Positions 1-7,727 of a stretch of 37,304 nucleotides of DNA are shown here, piece by piece (within the stretch, counting starts at the first letter, position 1; each line of letters starts with the position of its first letter). The notes under the pieces are model-generated. The model was given only the letters and a program-made list of their open reading frames with translations. It searched no databases and was not told the DNA's origin. Position numbers and translations under genes: made by a program. Source of the DNA: a bacterium (GTDB lineage Bacteria; Electryoneota; AABM5-125-24; Hatepunaeales; Hatepunaeaceae); assembly GCA_025774605.1 (NCBI GenBank), contig JALGVR010000010.1, positions 1 to 37,304 on the forward strand. Direction: 5' to 3'.

Positions 1-49
1 TCCGTTTTACCGGGTGAGGTTTTAAACAGCGCACATCTGCCTTCAGCGG

Positions 50-502
50 CTAATCCTCCGAAACATCGTCAATCATCCCCCTTGAGATCATGTCCTTTAT
101 ATCGGGTCTGTCGTAATACCCGTTTCGCAACTGTTTCCTGATTATTCCGGTCTCATCGTCCGGTATTTCCCCGGGTGACGGGTTTGCCTCAGGATCCGAA
201 ATCATCCGGGCGGCGATTTCGGCGCGGATGTCCGGTTTGTCATAGTAGCCTTCAGCCAGTCGGCGGCGTGCCAGCTCAACCTTGTCCCGGCGAACGTCGG
301 GGATCGTCTCGAGCAGTAACTTGGACGCCTCGAAAGTACGGGAGCTCTCCCGGTTCGCCGGTGTCAGTTCAGTTCGATCCTTTTGAGGCTCAACCCTGTC
401 CGGTTGAACCGGTTTGTTCTTCCCGGACTCGGCAGGCTGTTGAACCGGACCCTTTATCGGCCCTACCCCCCCGCCGTCCTGTATATTGTGTACGTATACC
501 AT
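50..502 (-). CDS. flgM: FlgM-like anti-sigma-28 factor with duplicated C-terminal motif
   Basis: This 150-residue, hydrophilic protein has a low-complexity, probably disordered N-terminal half. Around residues 72-100 it carries a segment like the sigma-binding helix region of FlgM (RRDKVELARRRLAEGYYD then KPDIRAEIAARMI). FlgM binds and inhibits sigma-28 (FliA) until it is exported through the finished hook. A second copy of the motif (IRKQLRNGYYDRPDI then SRGMI) follows around residues 119-147, so the GYYD-[KR]-PDI core occurs twice. E. coli FlgM is about 97 residues with one such region. It is the last gene of the flagellar block, 3 bases after the fliS stop, with only a weak GGG as ribosome site, so translational coupling to fliS is likely. 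The FlgM call rests on the motif and context; another small flagellar regulator is possible. Confidence 0.7.
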   Translation of the reverse strand: MVYVHNIQDGGGVGPIKGPVQQPAESGKNKPVQPDRVEPQKDRTELTPANRESSRTFEASKLLLETIPDVRRDKVELARRRLAEGYYDKPDIRAEIAARMISDPEANPSPGEIPDDETGIIRKQLRNGYYDRPDIKDMISRGMIDDVSED

Positions 503-505
503 TAT

Positions 506-913
506 TTACCCGATTAATCCCGCGCCCGCCGCGGACTGACGCCGTTCCTGAATGATCTCCTTCCAGGTTTCACGCAACCGCTCCAGAACAGTCAGGGCGT
601 TTTTCAGGTTTTCCTTTCGGTTGAAAACGTTTGCCAGCGTTATCTGGTGGCAGATAAATTCATAAGTTTTGCTGAGCTGGTCAGCCATTTCACCGCCCAT
701 CTCGGGCTTAAGCGACTTTCGCAGCTCGGCAACCGTGTCGAAAGCCTGCGCCAGCCATTTGCCCTTACCGATCCTGTCATCCCGCTCCATATGCAGCTCG
801 GCAAGCCTGCAGAACCTGATGGCTCCATCAAAGGTCATCAGTATAAGCGTTCCCTGATCCGCCGTGCCGAACTGGACGTTCAGGTATTGGTCGTAAGGGT
901 TGAAGGTTGCCAT
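506..913 (-). CDS. fliS: Flagellar export chaperone FliS
   Basis: FliS is a cytosolic helical-bundle chaperone that holds the disordered C-terminus of flagellin before export. The 135-residue length is normal for the family. The N-terminus has the typical Tyr-rich start (MATFNPYDQYL), followed by a TADQGTLILMTFDGAIRF segment matching the family's substrate-groove helix (LI.MLYDGAI in other FliS). The start ATG follows an AGGGATGG stretch at suitable spacing. It sits between fliD and the flgM-like gene, the classic fliD-fliS order, and ends 3 bases before the next start. Confidence 0.95.
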   Translation of the reverse strand: MATFNPYDQYLNVQFGTADQGTLILMTFDGAIRFCRLAELHMERDDRIGKGKWLAQAFDTVAELRKSLKPEMGGEMADQLSKTYEFICHQITLANVFNRKENLKNALTVLERLRETWKEIIQERRQSAAGAGLIG

Positions 914-937
914 TTATACCATCCCTAATATAATACG

Positions 938-2608
938 TCAAATCGATGAAATGTACGAGGTTTGGGCTTGAAGTTGCCCGATCAGTGTTTCCATCTGCGA
1001 ATACTGGCGGCGATAATTCTCCTCAATAGTCTCAAGACGCCTCTCCCATGTTTCTATCCTCTTGTCCAGTAGATCGATACTGTCGTTGAGACGATTGCTG
1101 TTGCCGTTCAGCGCGCCATCGAACTCGTCGGTCATCACGCTGATCCCATTCGACAACAGGACGGAAAAACCGGTATAGACTTTTATTGTGCCGGAAACGC
1201 TGTTGGGACCGTCTCCGGGATCCGTCAGCAACAACATCAAGCCCTCGACATCGGTTCCTTCCGCTCCCTTCACGAGGTGATCGCCGTGGATCGTTACATC
1301 CTCTCCGTTCAGCGTGTTGGTGCCCGATTCGTCCAATTTGCCCTCTGCATCGTAGGACAGGGTGAAGTTATAACTGCCGCCGACACTGTTTTCATCGTGT
1401 CCGGTCACCGATACGAAGCCACTTGTTGATTCGGTGTCGAAGATGAACAGACGCGCCACCGCCATCGGATCGTCGCTCAGCGCGTCATCGAGCTCCTCCT
1501 CGTCCACCACCAGTTTGCCGCCGCTGCCGAAGGTAATGCCTGCCTGCGCCAGTGAACGATAATCATCGCTGTCATCCGTGCCGGGGATGTTCTGGGCGAT
1601 TGTCATTTGCAGGGTCTGTTTGATGCCGCGCGCCAGCGAGTCCCCAAGCATCGGGCTCTGTTCTTCACTGTCCTCATCATATTTCGTCAGGGAATCAATC
1701 AGGTCGATTACGTCGTTGTAAGCGGAGATGAGGGTGTTGATATTTTCCTTTATTGCCGAATCGTCGAGGCTTATTTCGATCTTTACGCTGTCGCCGTCCG
1801 ACACATCCTGCAGGTGCAGCGTTACCCCGGGGATCACGTCCTCAACATCGTTGCCCGCCGCTTCGATCCATGGGTTGGGCCAACCCCAGCCGGGATCCGG
1901 GAACCCGTCCACCCTTATCTCGGCATTCTGCGCGGTGTGTGTGGCGCTCCAGTTTGCCTCGTCGAAAAAGCTTCCATCGTACAGATCGGTCGGGTTGTCG
2001 ACGGTGTCGATGATCTGAATGCTCTTGCCGGAACCGGTTTCCTGGCCGGACAGCATCAGGTGATAGGGATTTGCGCCACCGCTGCCGTCGTCGATTATCG
2101 TCGCTGTAACCCCGGGATTGTCAGGATCTCGGTTGATCAGGTCAGCCAACTCCTGGAGCGTGGTTCCATCGGACACGGTCAGGGTAACCGCGGTTCCGTC
2201 GTACTCGTAGGAGAATGATTGATTGCCCCCCGAGTCGTTTACCGCGGTGGAGTTAAGGTCAGCCCAACCGGCCTGGTGTGCGTGGGTGTGACTGGTTGCC
2301 AGTTGATTGATTACTATATCATGACTGGTGGGTGTGGCGTCGGCGGTGGCTGAAACGGTCAGGATGTCGGAATCGCTTGACGTAGCCGATTTTTTCAGGA
2401 ATTCGTCCGCTGTATCCAACTCGTCCGCCTGGCTCTTCAGAGCGGTGAGCTTCGATTCAATCAGCCCCCATGACGTAAGCTGAGCCTGGTATTTCTCCCG
2501 TCTTGCCTCGAGCAGGTCCACTGGACGGCGTTCGATTTCCATCATCAAATCAATCGTCTCATTCCAGTCGATTCCGGAAGAAAGCCCGGCGACGTTTCCA
2601 ACCGGCAT
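938..2608 (-). CDS. fliD: Flagellar filament cap protein FliD (HAP2)
   Basis: FliD forms the cap at the filament tip and folds incoming flagellin. The N-terminal FliD domain is clear (VAGLSSGIDWNETIDLMMEI near residue 5, then a coiled-coil helix). The C-terminal domain ends in another long helix (about the last 60 residues, with LDKRIETWERRLETIEENYR). The central 350 residues are variable, Asp/Ser/Gly-rich and beta-type, as usual for the exposed D2/D3 part. I place the start at the ATG at 2608 because AAGGAG lies 11 bases upstream of it. The frame stays open upstream to a TTG at 2644, which has no ribosome site and would add 12 atypical residues. The product is 556 residues. It lies downstream of the flagellin gene and its terminator-like hairpin; no strong promoter was found in the gap. 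Confidence 0.95.
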   Translation of the reverse strand: MPVGNVAGLSSGIDWNETIDLMMEIERRPVDLLEARREKYQAQLTSWGLIESKLTALKSQADELDTADEFLKKSATSSDSDILTVSATADATPTSHDIVINQLATSHTHAHQAGWADLNSTAVNDSGGNQSFSYEYDGTAVTLTVSDGTTLQELADLINRDPDNPGVTATIIDDGSGGANPYHLMLSGQETGSGKSIQIIDTVDNPTDLYDGSFFDEANWSATHTAQNAEIRVDGFPDPGWGWPNPWIEAAGNDVEDVIPGVTLHLQDVSDGDSVKIEISLDDSAIKENINTLISAYNDVIDLIDSLTKYDEDSEEQSPMLGDSLARGIKQTLQMTIAQNIPGTDDSDDYRSLAQAGITFGSGGKLVVDEEELDDALSDDPMAVARLFIFDTESTSGFVSVTGHDENSVGGSYNFTLSYDAEGKLDESGTNTLNGEDVTIHGDHLVKGAEGTDVEGLMLLLTDPGDGPNSVSGTIKVYTGFSVLLSNGISVMTDEFDGALNGNSNRLNDSIDLLDKRIETWERRLETIEENYRRQYSQMETLIGQLQAQTSYISSI

Positions 2609-2708
2609 AAGGTCGGTTACTCCTTCTTTTACCGTCAACCACAAGTGTCGGACGGTCTGTTAAGCGACAACGATGGGCTGATGTAGGACAGCCCAAAACA
2701 GCAAAACT

Positions 2709-2734
2709 AACGCGGGGGCGAGAACCCCCGCGTT
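2709..2734 (-). terminator. Rho-independent terminator-like hairpin after flagellin
   Basis: A perfect 10-base stem (AACGCGGGGG / CCCCCGCGTT) with a 6-base loop lies 27 bases past the flagellin stop codon. On the minus strand it is followed by AGTTTTGCTGTTTT, a T-rich run. It probably ends most flagellin messages and lets some read through to fliD. A second, weaker hairpin (GGGCTG/CAGCCC, 2675-2694) follows before fliD. Confidence 0.75.
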
Positions 2735-2760
2735 ACCCTGCCGCACCGCTTTGAGAAGGA

Positions 2761-3603
2761 CTAACCTACAAGACCAGCCACAATCTGCGGAATCAGGTTC
2801 GCCTGTGACAACATGGCTACGCCGGTCTGCATCAGGATCTGTGAGCGTACAAAATTCGACATCTCCTGAGCGATGTCAGCATCACGCACCTGCGATTCCG
2901 ATCGCGTCGCGCTCTCCTGGGAAATCTGCAGGTTCAGAATGGTGTTCTGCAGTCTCTCCACGTAAGCGCCGATCCTGGTCCGCTCGTTGTCCTTGGAATC
3001 TATCGCGTTGTCCATGACCAGAATGGCGCTCTGGGCGTTCGCAGTATTGGTCAGCGAAGCATCGGCGAGCCCTAACGCATCTGCTGTCATCGTGTTGAGC
3101 GAGATGTAATAGTAGTCCTGTTCACTGGTATTGTAAGTTCCGATGTGGAACTTGATCCCGGCGCTGCCGGAACCCGAGTACGAACCATCGAGCAGGAAAT
3201 TACCATTGTAATTGACAGTATTCGCAATCCGCGTTATCTCACTCTTGAGCTGCTGGAACTCAACATCGAGTGCGGCACGGTCGAGATCAAGCAATGCACC
3301 GTTCGAAGCCTGTACGGCAAGCGCTCTCAAGCGTATCAATTTCTCGTCAATGACGCTGAGCGCACCTTCAGCAGTCTCCAATAGATTGACGTCATAGTTA
3401 GCGTTGCGTTGCGCTTCCGTCATACTCGCTATCTGAGCGCGGAACCTCTCAGATACCGCCAGACCAGCCGGGTCGTCCCAGGCATTATTGATGCGCAACC
3501 CCGATGAAAGGCGCGTCACCGCGTTGTCAACTTCGTTCTGCGTTTTCCAGACATTCCGCTGAGCGGTAAGCGACAGGATGTTGTGGTTAATCCGCGTGCT
3601 CAT
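2761..3603 (-). CDS. fliC: Flagellin (filament subunit)
   Basis: This is the structural subunit of the filament. The conserved D0/D1 N-terminus (MSTRINHNILSLTAQRNVWK, then RLSSGLRINNAWDDPAGLAV) and the D1/D0 C-terminus (SQVRDADIAQEMSNFVRSQI, then AMLSQANLIPQIVAGLVG) are intact. At 280 residues it is a minimal flagellin: about 180 + 100 residues of D0/D1 with almost no D2/D3 surface domain. AGGAGG lies just upstream of the ATG, and a sigma-28-like promoter is centred about 60 bases upstream. Five glycosyltransferase-type genes upstream in the same block make glycosylation of this protein plausible; the sequence does not prove it. It is the only flagellin gene in the window. Confidence 0.97.
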   Translation of the reverse strand: MSTRINHNILSLTAQRNVWKTQNEVDNAVTRLSSGLRINNAWDDPAGLAVSERFRAQIASMTEAQRNANYDVNLLETAEGALSVIDEKLIRLRALAVQASNGALLDLDRAALDVEFQQLKSEITRIANTVNYNGNFLLDGSYSGSGSAGIKFHIGTYNTSEQDYYYISLNTMTADALGLADASLTNTANAQSAILVMDNAIDSKDNERTRIGAYVERLQNTILNLQISQESATRSESQVRDADIAQEMSNFVRSQILMQTGVAMLSQANLIPQIVAGLVG

Positions 3604-3647
3604 AGGATTAATTTCCTCCTATTCCATAGAATCCCCTTGCACCTTTT

Positions 3648-3675
3648 TTATCGACGCATTGAGGGGGAATCTTTA
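3648..3675 (-). promoter_or_regulatory. Sigma-28 (FliA)-like promoter of flagellin
   Basis: Reading the minus strand, TAAAGATT (3668-3675) is followed by 12 bases and then GTCGATAA (3648-3655). The enterobacterial sigma-28 consensus is TAAAGTTT, 11 bases, GCCGATAA, so this is one base longer in spacing with one mismatch per element. The predicted RNA start near 3641 leaves a leader of about 38 bases before the flagellin ATG. The leader has three GGA triplets, including one in the AGGAGG ribosome site. Confidence 0.75.
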
Positions 3676-3728
3676 GCCGTTTCGCCCTGGAAAGGGGGAA
3701 GACTTTGCCCTTGAGTCTATTTAGCGGA

Positions 3729-4106
3729 TCAACCGATCACTTCAAAGAGCCTTCCGCCGCTGTCACGACCTGATCGATAACCGGTCAGAAGCTGTCTGCC
3801 GCGGCGGAATTCGAATAGTAACTCCGCCAACTCTTGTCTTTTTGCCAATATACATTTATTTGCGTCCTGTAATAAAGTTTTGATCTCCGCAACAATCCTT
3901 TCCAGCGACTCCCTCTCGGAGGCTGAAAACTGCCCGCCGTTTCGGCTGTGATTCACTATCTGGACCAGCCCGGGCAGCGACTGCAGCAACTGATCGCCCG
4001 CGGATTTCGCCGCCACCAGATCCCCCCGCGCAACGGCTTCATACTGTTGTCTGAATATTCCAAGCTGCCGCTGGACGAATTCCATCGCTCCGGTCAGGTC
4101 AGGCAT
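3729..4106 (-). CDS. Small helical FliT/FlgN-like protein, putative export chaperone
   Basis: This 125-residue, all-helical, charged protein has no clear family match by eye. Its two or three long helices and tail (LLQDANKCILAKRQELAELL, then RQLLTGYRSG) resemble the layout of FlgN/FliT chaperones, whose C-terminal helix is followed by a short Tyr-Gly tail. It overlaps the previous gene's stop by 8 bases and lies directly upstream of flagellin, separated by the flagellin promoter. Since flgN is found elsewhere in this block and fliS serves flagellin, this could be the FliD chaperone (FliT role). The assignment is by analogy only. Confidence 0.6.
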   Translation of the reverse strand: MPDLTGAMEFVQRQLGIFRQQYEAVARGDLVAAKSAGDQLLQSLPGLVQIVNHSRNGGQFSASERESLERIVAEIKTLLQDANKCILAKRQELAELLFEFRRGRQLLTGYRSGRDSGGRLFEVIG

Positions 4107-4728
4107 CCGTTCTCTCTTCCCACCCGCGAAACAGATTGTTACGGTCGTTGAAATGAGGAACCAGTTCGTAGTCGATCAGATCGGCCATCAGAATCCAGTC
4201 CTGATCCTTCTGCGCAGCGAACAGATCTTCAATTATCGATTCGAGATTGATCATCTGCGCGGTGAGTGTTTGTCCGTTGTCGACCGGGGACCTGGCTTCC
4301 AGATCCAAATTCTTGTCGATTATAATGGATGTGTGATTCACGAGTTGAATACCGTCGAGTGTGCGGTCGAGCGCCTCGCTGCCCTGCACTTCATCGCCCA
4401 GCCTGAACAGCTCCGCCGTCCTCTTCAATTCGGCGACAAGGTTGGTGGTGAAATCCTTCAGCGAGTTGAGAGTCTCGCGCGCAATCTGTCGAATGTCGCC
4501 GGTCTCAACCTGCAGATCCTTGATGTCACCGAGGGTGAAATGGGCGAACCTGTCCCAGCTCTTTCCGGTAATATCCTCCCCGTTCAATTTTATCCGGGTA
4601 ATTGAGAGGCTCGGATCATCCACACTCCTCTTGATTGTCTCCATCAACCGGTTGAAGGGCAGATCTTCGCTGAATTCCAACTCCCGTGTCCGACCGTCGA
4701 TTTGAAATGTCATGGTTGCCGATTCCAT
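4099..4728 (-). CDS. Uncharacterised flagellar-cluster protein, beta-grasp-like N-terminus plus helical C-terminus
   Basis: I do not recognise this 209-residue protein. Residues 5-75 (MTFQIDGRTRELEF, then ITRIKLNGEDITG and DIKDLQVETGD) alternate short beta strands around one helix, like a ubiquitin/ThiS-type beta-grasp fold. Residues 80-209 are predicted helical and end in an aromatic, acidic segment (QDWILMADLIDYELVPHF). There is no signal peptide or membrane segment, so it is cytosolic. GGAGGA sits 6 bases before the ATG, fixing the start. It lies 33 bases after the last glycosyltransferase gene and overlaps the next gene by 8 bases, so it is co-transcribed with both. Possible roles are a chaperone partner, an assembly checkpoint or a factor that presents substrate to the glycosyltransferases. 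Confidence 0.7.
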   Translation of the reverse strand: MESATMTFQIDGRTRELEFSEDLPFNRLMETIKRSVDDPSLSITRIKLNGEDITGKSWDRFAHFTLGDIKDLQVETGDIRQIARETLNSLKDFTTNLVAELKRTAELFRLGDEVQGSEALDRTLDGIQLVNHTSIIIDKNLDLEARSPVDNGQTLTAQMINLESIIEDLFAAQKDQDWILMADLIDYELVPHFNDRNNLFRGWEERTDA

Positions 4729-4761
4729 GTTGTATCCTCCATATATCGCGATATTTATTTG

Positions 4762-6021
4762 TCAGATCATAACTTGTGACAACTGCGGATTAACGGCTCT
4801 GTCCCTGAACAACCGACGGGCAAGGCTGATGATCCGCGCGATCCGGTGAATGTACAGATGCTCAGCGACAATTTTTTCCCGCGCCGAGTCTATCACCCGC
4901 TCTCTAAGCGAATCGTGTGCCAAATAAAATGCGACCTTCTCCGGCAGCTCATCCGGATCTGAGAATGTCGCCGTCTCGCGTTGCGTGTCGAAGACGATCC
5001 CCAGGTCCTCCCGGTAGTCCGTCAGCAGGAAGCCGCCGGCGAGGGGGGCGTCGAAAACCCGCTGGTTCAGAGCGGTCGGCATCTGCAGGCTCGTACTGTT
5101 CAGGTTGACCATCGTGGATCCATACAGGGCGGGCAGTTCAGTGTAATAATCGACCCATCCGTGAAGCTGAGTGTCCGGGAGCGCGTACTCGCGCCACCCA
5201 TCGTCGCCGAAGATGTCAAGCTTGAAATCATTCAGTCTGTTCACCATCTCCCGGCGGTACCGACGCGTCGCTTCAAGAACGATCGCTGACGACAGGGTCA
5301 GTGTCTCATCCTTCGTCAGTTTTCGAAGATCCACGCCGCTGCGGCTTGACAGTTCCCGTACGATATCGAGCGGATTGCAGTCGCGGTTTCGATAAAGCAG
5401 CATGGCGGCTTGTTCGATGAGCCTGCCCGCCCCGGGGATCTCGGCGCACAACCCCGACCATTTGGCGACGGCGTCGGTCATGGAATCGCCAACAAAACAG
5501 GTCCGATAAGAGAATCCGCTTGAACCGCGGCGGATGAATGCCGGGTCGCCCGCCAGCGGCAGGTGAAACGTATGTTGAAAGCCGAACCGCCTCAAGTAAG
5601 GCTCGTAAGATCTCTCCCAGACGGGCGTTATCGCCAGGGGGGTGGCGTTAAGCGTGTGATCGAGCAGGATGTAGGCCGGGCTGTCGACAAACCATGATAC
5701 GACCGGCAACTCAATCGCTTCCAGCAGTCCGGTCAACGTTCCGTTGCGGTCGAAACCGAGATGGTTTACGGTGAAAAGCATGTCCGGCTTATGGACGACC
5801 ACCGCGGTCAGCAGTTTTTCAATGAACTCTCCGGGCGGGTCAACAGGCACCGGAACCGTCCGCCAGCCCCGGCCCTGAAAGGCGCGCCGGCACTCACGCT
5901 GTATAAAGTAGCCGGCGTCGACCATCAGCACGGTGCCCTCGCTCCCGGTAAAGCGCGGGTAGCGGCAGCGTCGCCGCAGACCGGCAGAAAGGTCGATGGA
6001 CGGCGCGGCTCGCCGGGTCAT
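4762..6021 (-). CDS. CgeB-like glycosyltransferase (GT-B fold)
   Basis: This is a 419-residue cytosolic protein of the CgeB/DUF3880 + Glyco_trans_1_2 type. The N-terminal Rossmann-like half carries VVSWFVDSPAYILLDH (about 107-122) and HLPLAGDP (153-160), two signatures seen in this family. The C-terminal half has the donor-side motif region (VNLNSTSLQMPTALNQRVFD, then APLAGGFLLTDYREDL). These enzymes are predicted to transfer a sugar from an NDP-sugar; the acceptor here is probably flagellin or another filament component, inferred from location. The start overlaps the previous gene's stop by 4 bases (6018-6021). It is the last of five linked sugar-transfer genes. Confidence 0.8.
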   Translation of the reverse strand: MTRRAAPSIDLSAGLRRRCRYPRFTGSEGTVLMVDAGYFIQRECRRAFQGRGWRTVPVPVDPPGEFIEKLLTAVVVHKPDMLFTVNHLGFDRNGTLTGLLEAIELPVVSWFVDSPAYILLDHTLNATPLAITPVWERSYEPYLRRFGFQHTFHLPLAGDPAFIRRGSSGFSYRTCFVGDSMTDAVAKWSGLCAEIPGAGRLIEQAAMLLYRNRDCNPLDIVRELSSRSGVDLRKLTKDETLTLSSAIVLEATRRYRREMVNRLNDFKLDIFGDDGWREYALPDTQLHGWVDYYTELPALYGSTMVNLNSTSLQMPTALNQRVFDAPLAGGFLLTDYREDLGIVFDTQRETATFSDPDELPEKVAFYLAHDSLRERVIDSAREKIVAEHLYIHRIARIISLARRLFRDRAVNPQLSQVMI

Positions 6022-7727
6022 GCGGTCGCCTCGCTGCAGGCGGTCTTCCCCGCCGGCGAACCCACCGCTCCGCCGTAAATGGTTTCAATCCAATTTATAA
6101 GCGCCCGGCTCCAGTCGAACAGATTATCATAGAGAACGGCGGTCTGGTCGGCAAGGGAGGCCAGTTTCCAGCCGGTCATGTTCCCTTTGCCGTAAGTAAA
6201 CTGAGCCACCAGCGGCTTGATCTCGGGATGTTCATAGCTGTTACGGATCAGGTTGTTGTCGACCTCCTTCAGGAGCGCTCCAAGCCTGGTTATCCTGTCT
6301 ATCCCGTTATCATCTTCGGGGATCGAGGCGAGCTCGCGGCTCGCCGCCAGCCCGATCGCAGCCAGGGATGCGATCTCACCGAGCGGCGATGACGCCGATT
6401 GAATTGACGGCCATTCTTCGCTCACCCGCCGACTGTCCCGCAGCTTGCGCCCGATCCCCCGGGCGGTTTTACGGTAATCCTCAGTCCAGGAAGGCTTGCC
6501 GGAGAGCGCCCTTTTCCACATCTCCCTCAGGGCGTGGTTATGGATCTCGGTTATGGTCGGCTCTCTTCTCAGCAGCGGCGTAAGCTCCCACCAGCCGTCC
6601 TCGTCGAAGGATGTGCGGTAGACGTTGATTCTGTGCAGGTTTTTATTTTCCGTCAAGGATTGGGGCTCTTCATTTTCCAGCAGGCTGTCCGCCAGCCCGG
6701 CGACGACCGCGGGCTCGATGAGAGCGTGACAGTTCCGATGCGGGCAGCGCATTCGGACATGACAGGGGTAACAATCGATGCGCGGCTCGACAACCACATG
6801 GTCTTTTCCGTATGGAGCCGTTTCATGCGAGAGGGCGCTTCCGAGCGATATATCGAGCACACGCGTCCCGACAGCCGCGGCGACGTGCATGGGGCCGGTG
6901 TCGTTGGCGATCATCAGGTCGCACCGTTCAGCCAGAGCCGCCAGGAGTTGGAGGTCGGTCCTGCCGCAGAGGTTGACGGCGTCCGGCGATCCCGCCCTGA
7001 TTCGTTCGCCCAGTTCGACTTCATCCTGCGAGCCGAGGATCAACGGCGTTATCGGAACCAGACGGCCCAGCTCCCGAACCGTTTCGGCGAAGCGATCGGG
7101 ATGCCAGGCTTTCTCGGATGTCGACGCACCGGGCACCAGCGCCACCAGTTTGCGTCCCGCCCGGTGATACCTTCGGATCAGCGAATCGGCGCGGCTGCGC
7201 GCTTCGCTGTTGATGTCCAGAAACAGCCTGCCGCCGGGCTCGACGCCGCCGATACGGGAGTGGATATCGACCAGGTTGAAACGGTTGAAGGCGCGGTTCA
7301 GGCAGGAGTTGAAATAGTAATTGGCCCAGTCGCCGTTCACGACCCTGTAACCCTCCCGGTTCATGGTCATCCCCGCACTGTCGCGGGCATTTACGAGGGA
7401 GGTCAGGATCGCGCTGTAGTGGGTATGAGTGATATTGATTACACGATCGAATTCAAGAGAGCGTAATTCTTCGACAAGTCGGTACAGCTTTCGGTATACG
7501 ACCCGAATACCCCCGTCGTTCTGCACGAGCGGAGCGATCAATTCATGCAGCGAAACACCGATCAGGCGGTCAACGCCGGAGATCGCTTCCGCGACCTCCC
7601 TGAAGTGCCTGGAATAAAGCAGCGTTACCTCGTTCTCTTCGGATGCTGTTTTAAGTCCGGCGATCAGCGGTGAGGATTGAATCAGGTCTCCAATCCGGGC
7701 GATGTTGATGACCAGTATCCTCTTCAC
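6018..7727 (-). CDS. GT9 (heptosyltransferase-like) glycosyltransferase with C-terminal extension
   Basis: Residues 1-350 are a glycosyltransferase family 9 domain: MKRILVINIARIGDLIQSSP at the N-terminus (the GD...P acceptor-loop motif), LVALVPGASTSEKAWHPDRF (194-213) and MIANDTGPMHVAAAVG (272-287), the donor-binding DTGPMH signature. A cysteine cluster follows (CYPC...C...C, about 319-333), often present in GT9 proteins outside the proteobacterial LPS pathway. Residues 365-569 form a mainly helical extension that I cannot assign; its beginning (RINVYRTSFDEDGWWELTPL) resembles the tail of the other GT9 protein in this cluster. The protein is soluble or membrane-associated with no signal peptide. 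Four-base overlaps join it to both neighbours. GT9 enzymes are known from LPS heptose transfer, but the setting points to filament modification. Confidence 0.88.
   Translation of the reverse strand: MKRILVINIARIGDLIQSSPLIAGLKTASEENEVTLLYSRHFREVAEAISGVDRLIGVSLHELIAPLVQNDGGIRVVYRKLYRLVEELRSLEFDRVINITHTHYSAILTSLVNARDSAGMTMNREGYRVVNGDWANYYFNSCLNRAFNRFNLVDIHSRIGGVEPGGRLFLDINSEARSRADSLIRRYHRAGRKLVALVPGASTSEKAWHPDRFAETVRELGRLVPITPLILGSQDEVELGERIRAGSPDAVNLCGRTDLQLLAALAERCDLMIANDTGPMHVAAAVGTRVLDISLGSALSHETAPYGKDHVVVEPRIDCYPCHVRMRCPHRNCHALIEPAVVAGLADSLLENEEPQSLTENKNLHRINVYRTSFDEDGWWELTPLLRREPTITEIHNHALREMWKRALSGKPSWTEDYRKTARGIGRKLRDSRRVSEEWPSIQSASSPLGEIASLAAIGLAASRELASIPEDDNGIDRITRLGALLKEVDNNLIRNSYEHPEIKPLVAQFTYGKGNMTGWKLASLADQTAVLYDNLFDWSRALINWIETIYGGAVGSPAGKTACSEATA

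Noticed and set aside
6534-7466. A 310-codon plus-strand frame antisense to the first GT9 gene, and similar ones over flgK, FliD and the GT2 gene.
   Set aside because: All lie opposite well-supported genes and have no recognisable domains.
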